NCBI GenBank assembly: GCA_023144715.1
Contig: JAGLFC010000164.1
Coordinates: 1-7,510 of the forward strand
Direction: 5' to 3'
Origin: Gammaproteobacteria bacterium
Lineage (GTDB): Bacteria > Pseudomonadota > Gammaproteobacteria > GRL18
Length of the DNA stretch: 7,510 nucleotides
Shown: positions 1-5,730 of the stretch, one piece after another
Numbering within the stretch: position 1 is the first letter of the stretch
Layout: each line of letters begins with the position of its first letter
The notes under the pieces: model-generated
The model's database searches: none
The model's input: only the letters and a program-made list of their open reading frames with translations
What the model was told of the DNA's origin: nothing
Program-made: the position numbers and the translations under genes

Positions 1-227
1 CCATCACTACTAAATTCAAATTCATACACACGACAGATCTGCATATATCCTCTGGAATGCCGACACAAACGAAATTTAATAACATCCAAGGTATCATCCA
101 AAAATTGCAAACTCATACGTTGACAAGCAAGTTTTGCTTCCTTGTAAGCAATTTCATAAGCACTGATAGAATTCCACCAATACCATATAAGAGCGACAAT
201 AATCAAAAAAACAATATAATTAAGCAT
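1..227 (-). CDS. DUF3301 family membrane protein, 3' part cut by window edge
   Basis: Reading the minus strand from an ATG at 227-225 gives about 75 codons before the left edge. The protein begins MLNYIVFLIIVALIWYWWNS, a membrane segment over residues 3-19. It continues with a Cys/Arg-containing stretch (residues 35-38, ACQR), LQFLDDTLD (40-48) and KFRLCRHSRG (51-60). It ends in VYEFEFSSDG (68-76), the aromatic strand typical of DUF3301 proteins. These are small single-pass proteins of gammaproteobacteria with no established function. An in-frame TAG lies eight codons upstream and no other ATG, GTG or TTG intervenes, so the start is well fixed. An AGG lies 13 nt upstream, a weak and distant ribosome binding site. 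The gene is divergent from the ompA-like gene. The plus-strand open frame over 57-245 has no recognisable content and is its antisense shadow. The family call is by pattern from memory. Confidence 0.8.
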   Translation of the reverse strand, partial: MLNYIVFLIIVALIWYWWNSISAYEIAYKEAKLACQRMSLQFLDDTLDVIKFRLCRHSRGYMQICRVYEFEFSSD

Positions 228-235
228 AATGCTTA
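221..235. repeat. 7-bp inverted repeat over the DUF3301 start codon
   Basis: TAAGCAT-A-ATGCTTA is a perfect 7-bp inverted repeat with one central base. It covers the ATG of the leftward DUF3301 gene. In RNA the single-base loop would not allow the full stem. As DNA it could be a small operator. In AT-rich sequence chance is a real alternative. Confidence 0.3.
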
Positions 236-285
236 CTATACCTGAGTATTTCTATTAAATATATGGCAAGTTTTTTATTATTTAC

Positions 286-314
286 TTGAAATACAAATTT
301 GTTCACGTTATCCT
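286..314 (+). promoter_or_regulatory. Likely sigma-70 promoter of the ompA-like gene
   Basis: TTGAAA at 286-291 (-35, four of six consensus bases) is followed after exactly 17 bp by TATCCT at 309-314 (-10, four of six). Transcription would start near 321 and give a leader of about 35 nt. The spacer holds a perfect 10-bp palindrome, ACAAATTTGT (293-302), a possible operator. The good ribosome binding site downstream (AAGGAAG, 344-350) supports an expressed gene here. This is assignment by consensus only. Confidence 0.5.
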
Positions 315-355
315 ACTAAGAGATATATTAATTATAATAAATAAAGGAAGTCGTA

Positions 356-1006
356 ATGACGATAAAAAAACTATTTACTGCATCTGCTATTGGTTTAGCT
401 ATAAGTATCATGTCAGCTTCAGCCATAGCTGAAGGTGATGGTTTTGTTGCTGACTATGTCACTAACCCTTATGGTGAAGTGCTAAAAAATAGCTATGGTG
501 AATGTTGGCGTGATCGTTTTTCTGATACCGATATAAAATTAGAAGAATGTGGTTATCAAAAAGAAGAAATGGGTATTTCTGAAGTAATTGTTACTGATGG
601 TGTTAAAGAAGTCATTATGACGGATAATCCTCCTGCTTGCCCAGAAGTGATTGTTCTAAAAAATCTACATTTTGATTTTGATAGTACAATCGTACACGCT
701 GATGATGAAGAAAAATTATTAAGTGCCCGTGATTTTATTCGAGCTGAAGTACCACAAGGCTGTTATAGAACAGAGTCTGTTTTAGTAATTGGTCATTCAG
801 ATAGTACGGGTCCTGCTGATTATAATGATAAACTTTCTCTAAAACGTGCTGAAGCAGTTGTTTCTTATCTTCAGTCAATTGGTACTAGAGTGGAGTTGAT
901 TGCACAAGGTAAAGGTGAGCGTGAACCTGTTGCTGACAATTCAACCCAAGAAGGTCGTGCTGAAAACCGTCGTGTTGTCATTGATATAGATGTCAGCAAT
1001 AACTAA
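356..1006 (+). CDS. Secreted OmpA-family peptidoglycan-binding protein
   Basis: The 216-residue protein has a typical signal peptide: MTIKKL, a hydrophobic core, then ASAIA with cleavage expected after residue 25. No lipobox Cys is present, so it should be a soluble periplasmic or outer-membrane-associated protein. Residues 30-95 form a small N-terminal region with CW (50-51) and EECGY (63-67), a pattern common in short proteobacterial OmpA-family proteins. There is no room for the eight-stranded OmpA barrel. Residues 100-213 are an OmpA C-terminal domain: LHFDFDS (104-110), GHSDSTG (146-152), LSLKRAEAVVSYL (160-172) and ENRRVVIDI (203-211). D149 and R164 match the peptidoglycan-contacting Asp and Arg of OmpA. 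Four cysteines (50, 65, 95, 136) could make two disulfides. The start is fixed by AAGGAAG five nt upstream and by the signal peptide. The gene is likely monocistronic, with its own promoter and terminator. Its likely role is linking the envelope to the cell wall. Confidence 0.9.
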   Translation: MTIKKLFTASAIGLAISIMSASAIAEGDGFVADYVTNPYGEVLKNSYGECWRDRFSDTDIKLEECGYQKEEMGISEVIVTDGVKEVIMTDNPPACPEVIVLKNLHFDFDSTIVHADDEEKLLSARDFIRAEVPQGCYRTESVLVIGHSDSTGPADYNDKLSLKRAEAVVSYLQSIGTRVELIAQGKGEREPVADNSTQEGRAENRRVVIDIDVSNN

Positions 1007-1009
1007 ATT

Positions 1010-1040
1010 TTATTTGAGTAAAAATAGTTTACTCAAGTAA
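1010..1040 (+). repeat. Stable hairpin in the 3' UTR of the ompA-like gene
   Basis: Arms TTGAGTAAA (1014-1022) and TTTACTCAA (1028-1036) are perfectly complementary around a 5-nt loop (AATAG). In RNA the stem extends by one U-G and three further pairs to 1010-1040, giving 13 pairs. No U-run follows, so it is not a classical terminator by itself. It begins four bases after the ompA-like stop codon and precedes the real terminator by 12 bp. It could protect the mRNA 3' end or be a protein binding site. Confidence 0.6.
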
Positions 1041-1052
1041 TTAATTATAGTT

Positions 1053-1090
1053 AAAAAAGCCGTAACAGATTTTTCTATTACGGCTTTTTT
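1053..1090 (+). terminator. Rho-independent terminator of the ompA-like gene
   Basis: AAAAAA-GCCGTAA pairs with TTACGGC-TTTTTT. The 7-bp GC-containing stem (1059-1065 with 1078-1084) is extended inward, past one mismatch, by AG/CT. The loop is six nt (1069-1074) and T6 follows at 1085-1090. The flanking A6 also makes it a possible terminator in the opposite direction. It lies 46 bp after the ompA-like stop and 12 bp before rsmJ. Confidence 0.88.
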
Positions 1091-1102
1091 AATAATAAAA
1101 AA

Positions 1103-1885
1103 ATGATTAGCATTACCAGTTCTGACAATATTCTTATCCCTTCAACAAAAAAAATAGCTCATCAATGGGGCTTTATTTATTCTAGCTCACCCACATCACC
1201 TTTTTTTTTGCAATTAACACCTCAAGGCTTACAACTTGTTCAAACAACAAATCTCCAAAATACTAATAGTTTACCTAGCCCTATCCGTATAGATTTTTCA
1301 TCAGGATCAGTGGCTCATCGACGAATTTTTGGTGGTGGAAAAGGACAAACTATTGCCAAAGCAGTGGGACTCAATAAACTACCAATACCTATCATCCTTG
1401 ATGCCACTGCGGGTATGGGTAAAGATGCTTTTATATTTGCTAGTTTAGGTGCTAAAGTCATACTGATGGAACGTTCTCCCATTGTAGCAGCCTTACTGAA
1501 TGATGCCTTAAATAGAGGACTAAAAAACGAGGAGATTGCTCCAATTATACAAAGAATGCAACTGCTTCATGATGATGCAAGATATATGAATGACACTACA
1601 TTTTCTAATATAAGACCTGATATTATTTATCTTGATCCCATGTTTCCACATAAAAAAAAATCGGCTCTTGTTAAAAAAGAAATGTTAGCTTTTCAACAGA
1701 TTATTGGTTCGGATAGCGATAGCGATCAATTACTCAATATTTGCCAACAAATCGCTCATAAAAGGGTGGTTGTCAAACGCCCTATTAAAGCACCTTTCCT
1801 AGATAATACCACACCTTCTTTTTCTATGAAAATGAAAAAACACCGTTTTGACATCTATATTTCAAACAATAACAAACCTGCCTAA
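1103..1885 (+). CDS. rsmJ: 16S rRNA (guanine1516-N2)-methyltransferase
   Basis: RsmJ (YhiQ) methylates G1516 of 16S rRNA with S-adenosylmethionine; it is cytoplasmic. At 260 residues it is close to the usual 250. Family blocks appear in order: AHRRIFGGGKGQ (71-82), the SAM-binding loop DATAGMGKDAF (100-110), the acidic end of the next strand MERSP (122-126), YLDPMFPHKKKSALVKKEM (176-194) with the catalytic-type DPMFP, then VVVKRP (222-227) and HRFDIY (247-252). ATG 1103 matches the family N-terminus: W22 of the AHQWGF segment falls where E. coli has its Trp. No Shine-Dalgarno sequence precedes it, and the upstream terminator ends 12 bp away, leaving no obvious promoter. Expression may depend on terminator read-through or a hidden promoter near 1010-1090. 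The gene carries an A8, a T9 and an A9 tract. Its TAA interlocks with the TAG of the convergent OsmC gene. Confidence 0.95.
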   Translation: MISITSSDNILIPSTKKIAHQWGFIYSSSPTSPFFLQLTPQGLQLVQTTNLQNTNSLPSPIRIDFSSGSVAHRRIFGGGKGQTIAKAVGLNKLPIPIILDATAGMGKDAFIFASLGAKVILMERSPIVAALLNDALNRGLKNEEIAPIIQRMQLLHDDARYMNDTTFSNIRPDIIYLDPMFPHKKKSALVKKEMLAFQQIIGSDSDSDQLLNICQQIAHKRVVVKRPIKAPFLDNTTPSFSMKMKKHRFDIYISNNNKPA

Positions 1886-2298
1886 GCACTTATCATTTCA
1901 TAATCATGGGTGATCTCAACACTCTGTGCGAGCATAATGGATGCTGAACAATATTTTGTCGCCGATAATTCAACCGCTCTTTGCACCATTTTTTCTTTTA
2001 AATTATTGCCTGTAACTACAAAATGGATATGTATCTTAGTAAAAACCTTAGGATCAGTTTCAGCTCTCTGAGCTTCTAATTCTGCCACACAATCAATCAC
2101 ATCTTGACGTGAACGTTTTAAAATCAACATGACATCAAAAGAGGTACAACCTCCCAATCCCATAAGCATCATTTCCATAGGTCTAATACCCATATTTTTA
2201 CCCCCTAAATCAGGTGGTCCATCCATAACGACTGCATGACCACTGCCTGACTGCCCTACAAACATCATATCTTCAAGCCATTTAATTTTTACTTGCAT
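1882..2298 (-). CDS. yhfA: OsmC-family protein, YhfA type
   Basis: The 138-residue protein follows E. coli YhfA closely along its length: MQVKIKW at the start, RPMEMMLMGLGGC (39-51), RQDVIDC (64-70), FVVTGNNL (93-100), RAVELSATKYCS (107-118) and ITHDYE (129-134). OsmC-family proteins are cytoplasmic thiol peroxidases or related proteins. Their two redox cysteines correspond to C51 and C117, both present; a third Cys is at 70. The substrate of the YhfA branch is not established. A strong ribosome binding site, AAGGAA (2310-2305 on the minus strand), sits six nt before the ATG. The gene is divergent from crp, as in enterics, so both may respond to proteins bound in the shared 191-bp region. Its stop overlaps that of rsmJ by four bases, leaving no room for a separate terminator. 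Confidence 0.92.
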   Translation of the reverse strand: MQVKIKWLEDMMFVGQSGSGHAVVMDGPPDLGGKNMGIRPMEMMLMGLGGCTSFDVMLILKRSRQDVIDCVAELEAQRAETDPKVFTKIHIHFVVTGNNLKEKMVQRAVELSATKYCSASIMLAQSVEITHDYEMISA

Positions 2299-2365
2299 AC
2301 TGATTTCCTTAATTTTTTAATGAATTTAATTTAACAAAATATAATCATATTTAGCCAAAAAATTG

Positions 2366-2378
2366 CTTGATAATCAAG
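2366..2378. repeat. Small palindrome in the osmC-crp intergenic region
   Basis: CTTGAT-A-ATCAAG is a perfect 6-bp inverted repeat with one central base, eight bp from the larger repeat at 2387-2418. The half-sites resemble FNR half-sites (TTGAT/ATCAA). FNR needs four bases between them and only one is present, so an FNR site is not supported. It may be an operator for the leftward OsmC gene. Confidence 0.35.
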
Positions 2379-2386
2379 AAAATGTC

Positions 2387-2418
2387 GATAGTTTTAATGA
2401 AATTACATTAAAACTATC
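2387..2418. repeat. Perfect 13-bp inverted repeat upstream of crp
   Basis: Arms GATAGTTTTAATG (2387-2399) and CATTAAAACTATC (2406-2418) are exact reverse complements around a 6-bp centre. The repeat ends 13 bp before the proposed crp -35. No T-run follows on either strand, so it does not look like a terminator. It also lacks the TGTGA/TCACA halves of a CRP site. A regulator operator serving crp, the OsmC gene or both is the simplest inference. An RNA hairpin in the OsmC leader is an alternative if that transcript starts far upstream. Confidence 0.6.
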
Positions 2419-2431
2419 AAAAAATAATAAT

Positions 2432-2460
2432 TTCATGCTATGCTATCCTATTACTATAAT
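2432..2460 (+). promoter_or_regulatory. Likely crp promoter
   Basis: A perfect -10 element TATAAT lies at 2455-2460. TTCATG at 2432-2437, 17 bp upstream, is a weak -35 (three of six). Transcription would begin near 2467, about 23 nt before the crp ATG. A weak -35 is normal for promoters helped by an activator, and the inverted repeat at 2387-2418 is placed for one. Assignment by consensus only. Confidence 0.5.
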
Positions 2461-2489
2461 TATTACTTCAATATAGAAAATGGATTATT

Positions 2490-3125
2490 ATGTCGATCAT
2501 TAAATTGCAAGAAGAAAATCTCGTTATTACCGAATTTTTAACTCACTGCCATAAACGTAAATATCTTGCTAAACAGCCCATTATTCAGGCAGGAACAGAA
2601 AGTGATACTTTATTTTTTATTGTGAAAGGTTCTGTCTCTGTTTTATTAGAAGATAAAGAAGATCATGAAATCGTCTTAGATTATCTTAACAACGGTGATT
2701 TTTTTGGTGAAATGGGCTTATTTGGTCAAACGTCTAATCGTAGTGCTTGCGTAAAAGCACGTACTGAATGCGAAATTGCTGAAATCAGTTATAGTAAGTT
2801 TAATACTCTTAGAAAAACACTTCCTGATATTTTATTTGAAATCAGTATACAAATCGTTAATCGTTTACGAAAAACAAGTAAAAAGGTTGGTGACTTGGCG
2901 TTTTTAGATGTCACAGGTCGTATTGCAGGTACATTACTAGAACTGGCCAAACAACCCGATGCTATGACTCACCCTGATGGTATGCAAATAAAAATCACTC
3001 GTCAGGAACTCGGTAAGATTGTGGGATGTTCTCGCGAAATGGCAGGTAGAGTGTTAAAAATTCTTGAAGAACAAAACTTAATTTATGTTAAAGGAAAAAC
3101 CATTGTTATTTTTGGTACACGGTAA
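2490..3125 (+). CDS. crp: cAMP receptor protein, CRP/Vfr type transcription regulator
   Basis: The 211-residue protein is a near full-length match to E. coli CRP and Pseudomonas Vfr, a dimeric regulator that binds DNA when loaded with cAMP. The nucleotide-binding domain has GDFFGEMGLF (69-78) with G73 and E74, plus R84 and S85 for the phosphate; T129 and S130 of the long helix are also present. LAFLDVTGRIA (136-146) is the hinge. The helix-turn-helix contains GCSREMAGR (179-187), with R182, E183 and R187 at the three DNA-contacting positions of CRP. The activating loop AKQPDAMTHP (153-162) is identical to that of E. coli. The start matches the family and has only a weak GGA (2482-2484). A 7-codon open frame (2480-2503) overlaps the start in another frame. 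It is divergent from the OsmC gene and probably co-transcribed with the next gene, 43 bp away. Confidence 0.96.
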   Translation: MSIIKLQEENLVITEFLTHCHKRKYLAKQPIIQAGTESDTLFFIVKGSVSVLLEDKEDHEIVLDYLNNGDFFGEMGLFGQTSNRSACVKARTECEIAEISYSKFNTLRKTLPDILFEISIQIVNRLRKTSKKVGDLAFLDVTGRIAGTLLELAKQPDAMTHPDGMQIKITRQELGKIVGCSREMAGRVLKILEEQNLIYVKGKTIVIFGTR

Positions 3126-3168
3126 ATTTATAAACCCTATTATAGCCTTATATATCACGGTTCTATAA

Positions 3169-4452
3169 ATGAAAAAAATTATTATTGCATTATCTATTTT
3201 AAGCATATTACTCATTGGTGGCATCAAATTAGGCTTATCCTATTTTAGTCAACAGTTTGTTGATAATCAAATTAGACAGATGTCATCATTTGTACAGTTT
3301 AGTTATAAATCTATAGAAACTTCTATTATAGAAGGTAATATTATCATAAAAAATATTAAAGCCTTTATTCCTGCCATTAAAGAAAGCGTTCATATTAATG
3401 CCATAACGCTGACAGCTCCTGATGCAAAATCTCTATTTACTATCAATAAACAATTACAAAAAAATGAATTACCTCGTTCATTAAATGTTTTATTTTCTGG
3501 TATATCATTAGATTTAGACAGTAGTTTTATGAAAAGTCTTGATGATCCTAAAGCGAATATAAGTCCTATCGAAGTTATATCATCCCTTGCTTGTGGTGAT
3601 ATTCATCGTATTGGTGGCAGTGTTTTATCACAAATGGGCTATGATTCATTGAAATCCGATATAAGTTTGAATTATACCTTTGATCCACATAATAAAACCT
3701 TAAACTATACTATCAAAAATAAATTTTATGAAGTGGCTCAGATAAATTTTTCAGGAGTATTACATGAAGTTAGCAATCTTGAATCTTTTTCAAAAAGGAG
3801 TATCCGTCTTGGTACGACTGAACTTGAAATACTGGATAATGAATACATACTCCATAAAAATCGTTTTTGTGCCAAACAAGAAAAAGGCAGTCTTGATGAC
3901 TATTATATAGAGCATACTCGTCAGTTTAATAATTATTTATCTGCTTATGGCATTAAAGTAGGAATAGGCTTATTAGATGCGTATCAAGATATGCTTAAAC
4001 AATCTGCTGCTCTAACATTAACCGCAAATCTTATTAATTTATCAGGCACAGAAGAAATCATATTTTTTGCTCCCAATGATCTCATTCAATTTATTCAACT
4101 TAAACTTTTTGTCAATGATGAACAAGTGAATAAAATTTCTCTTGATATTGATAAAAACAAACTGGTTAACACGCTTGAACAAAAAACAATCGTACTAAAA
4201 ACTAAAGCTGAAAAAAAGAAGCAAGTGGCTTTAGCATCCAAAAAATATCGTGTTGTTGCTGTATCTAATTTGCGAAAATATAATGGTTTTAGAGTAAAAC
4301 TTAAAACAAAATCAGGAAAAAGATATAAAGGAAAGATTATCACAAAAAATCCTAATCGATATGAGATAGTCACTCGCTATCGTTCAGGAAATATAAGCTA
4401 TTTTGTTGCGCCTAAGAGTATTAAAAAAGTTGAAGTGTTTAATTGGAAATAG
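3169..4452 (+). CDS. Unrecognised membrane-anchored protein with small C-terminal beta domain
   Basis: I do not recognise this 427-residue protein. Residues 4-25 are a hydrophobic signal anchor after MKK with no clear cleavage site, so the rest should lie in the periplasm. Residues 45-85 alternate polar and hydrophobic residues (EGNIIIKNIKAFIP, IHIN-like strands), loosely like the N-terminal strands of AsmA-type or DUF945-type envelope proteins; this is only a resemblance. The only two cysteines, C142 and C234, could form a disulfide. Residues 343-359 are a Lys-rich linker (KTKAEKKKQVALASKK). Residues 360-427 look like a separate beta barrel of Sm or SH3 type, with FRVKLKTKSGKRYKGKI (374-390), YEIVTRYRSG (398-407) and KSIKKVEVF (416-424). 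The domain is strongly basic. The gene has no visible Shine-Dalgarno sequence. It follows crp after 43 bp with no terminator between, so co-transcription is likely. Its TAG directly abuts the bioA stop. Confidence 0.8.
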   Translation: MKKIIIALSILSILLIGGIKLGLSYFSQQFVDNQIRQMSSFVQFSYKSIETSIIEGNIIIKNIKAFIPAIKESVHINAITLTAPDAKSLFTINKQLQKNELPRSLNVLFSGISLDLDSSFMKSLDDPKANISPIEVISSLACGDIHRIGGSVLSQMGYDSLKSDISLNYTFDPHNKTLNYTIKNKFYEVAQINFSGVLHEVSNLESFSKRSIRLGTTELEILDNEYILHKNRFCAKQEKGSLDDYYIEHTRQFNNYLSAYGIKVGIGLLDAYQDMLKQSAALTLTANLINLSGTEEIIFFAPNDLIQFIQLKLFVNDEQVNKISLDIDKNKLVNTLEQKTIVLKTKAEKKKQVALASKKYRVVAVSNLRKYNGFRVKLKTKSGKRYKGKIITKNPNRYEIVTRYRSGNISYFVAPKSIKKVEVFNWK

Positions 4453-5724
4453 TTAAATAGAAAACACTCGGTGTATGGCTGAAGTTAATTGTCTTAATTC
4501 ATCTGAACGAATAATGTAAGGTGGCATAATATAAAGCAAACGATTAAAAGGTCTGATCCAAACGCCATAGTCCACTAGTTTTGCTTGCATGATGCTGATA
4601 TCTATAGGCTCATGCAATTCAAGTACCCCAATAGCTCCCTTAATACGTACCTCTTTTACCTGAGCATATTGCAAACAAGTGGACAAGTCTCGCGTCATTT
4701 GATTTTCTATTTGTTGTACTTTACTCTGCCAATCGGATGCTAATAATACGTCAATACTCGCATTGGCTACCTGACACGCCAAAGGATTTGCCATAAAAGT
4801 AGGTCCGTGCATTAACACACCCACACCATCAGCACTGATCCCTTGCACAAGCTTGGCATTGGTTAATACCGCTGCAAGCGTCATATAACCCCCTGTCAGT
4901 GCTTTACCCAAGCATAAAATATCAGGGACAATATTGGCTTGTTCATAGGCAAATAAACTGCCTGTACGACCAAAACCCGTGGCAATTTCATCTAAAATAA
5001 GCAAGACATCATAGTGATCACAAATCCGTCTTAATTGTTGCAAATAGTCAGGACAATAAATACGCATACCACCTGCCCCTTGCACCAAAGGCTCAATAAT
5101 GACTGCTGCAATTTCAGCTTGATGCTTTATTAATAACTGCTCTAAATCATCAATATTGGTGCTACCATCTGCAAAACATTCAGGGGCAGGTGCAAAAAAA
5201 TGTTTCGGTAACACACCTTGAAATAAAGAGTGCATACCATTGACAGGATCACAGACTGACATGCCACCGAGAGTATCACCATGATAGCCATTACGCACGG
5301 TTAATAATTTTTGTTTATTCAATTTCCCTTGAGCAACCCAATATTGAATCGCCATTTTTAAAGCAACTTCTACCGCAACCGATCCAGAATCCGCTAAAAA
5401 GACATGTTGTAAGGGTTCTGCAGTTATATCAATGAGTTTTTTAGCCAATGTAACCGCAGGACGATGGGTTAAACCACCAAACATAATATGGGACATTGAC
5501 GGTAATTGTTCTGTTATTGCAGTATTTAAAACAGGATGATTATAACCATGAATAGCCGCCCACCAAGACGACATACCATCAATGAGTTCACGCCCATCGG
5601 CTAATTTAATGCGTACACCGTGAGCGGATTCAACAGGATAGCAGGGTAAAGGATCGGTCATACTGGTATAAGGATGCCAGAGATGATCCCGATCATAATT
5701 AAGCCAGTCTAAAGTATTATTCAA
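4453..5724 (-). CDS. bioA: Adenosylmethionine-8-amino-7-oxononanoate aminotransferase
   Basis: BioA makes 7,8-diaminopelargonate from 7-keto-8-aminopelargonate, using S-adenosylmethionine as amino donor and pyridoxal phosphate, in biotin synthesis. All 423 residues align with the family: HPYTSM (17-22, substrate Tyr 19), MSSWWAAIHGYNH (51-63), ADSGSVAVEVALKMA (111-125), GYHGDT (146-151), LILDEIATGFGRTG (242-255) with D245, LGKALTGG (272-279) with the cofactor Lys 274, HGPTFMANPLAC (306-317) and WIRPF (389-393) with R391. D245, K274 and R391 fall at the same numbers as in E. coli. The start is TTG at 5724-5722, since the family begins about 16 residues before HPYTS and no ATG is available; the frame upstream is closed by the trpC TAA. 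There is no Shine-Dalgarno sequence, so translation probably depends on coupling to trpC. No other bio gene is in the window. The stop abuts the convergent unknown gene. Confidence 0.95.
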   Translation of the reverse strand: MNNTLDWLNYDRDHLWHPYTSMTDPLPCYPVESAHGVRIKLADGRELIDGMSSWWAAIHGYNHPVLNTAITEQLPSMSHIMFGGLTHRPAVTLAKKLIDITAEPLQHVFLADSGSVAVEVALKMAIQYWVAQGKLNKQKLLTVRNGYHGDTLGGMSVCDPVNGMHSLFQGVLPKHFFAPAPECFADGSTNIDDLEQLLIKHQAEIAAVIIEPLVQGAGGMRIYCPDYLQQLRRICDHYDVLLILDEIATGFGRTGSLFAYEQANIVPDILCLGKALTGGYMTLAAVLTNAKLVQGISADGVGVLMHGPTFMANPLACQVANASIDVLLASDWQSKVQQIENQMTRDLSTCLQYAQVKEVRIKGAIGVLELHEPIDISIMQAKLVDYGVWIRPFNRLLYIMPPYIIRSDELRQLTSAIHRVFSI

Positions 5725-5730
5725 AGCGAA

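Noticed and set aside
125..139. AAGCAA / TTGCTT inverted repeat with a 3-bp centre
   Set aside because: It lies inside the DUF3301 coding region, is short, and is expected by chance in AT-rich sequence.
57..245. Plus-strand 62-residue open frame
   Set aside because: It has no ribosome binding site or recognisable motif and is antisense to the better supported DUF3301 gene.
1713..1726. Short GATAGC tandem repeat in rsmJ
   Set aside because: Only two full copies, encoding SDSDSD in a surface-loop position where E. coli RsmJ has a similar acidic stretch.
2366..2378. FNR binding site
   Set aside because: The half-sites TTGAT and ATCAA are present, but separated by one base rather than the four that FNR requires.
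2387..2418. Intrinsic terminator
   Set aside because: The stem is AT-rich and no T-run follows on either strand. It lies upstream of both divergent genes.
4095..4373. Minus-strand 92-residue open frame
   Set aside because: It lies wholly inside the unknown gene. Its Phe/Ser-rich composition is what the antisense of Lys-rich codons gives.
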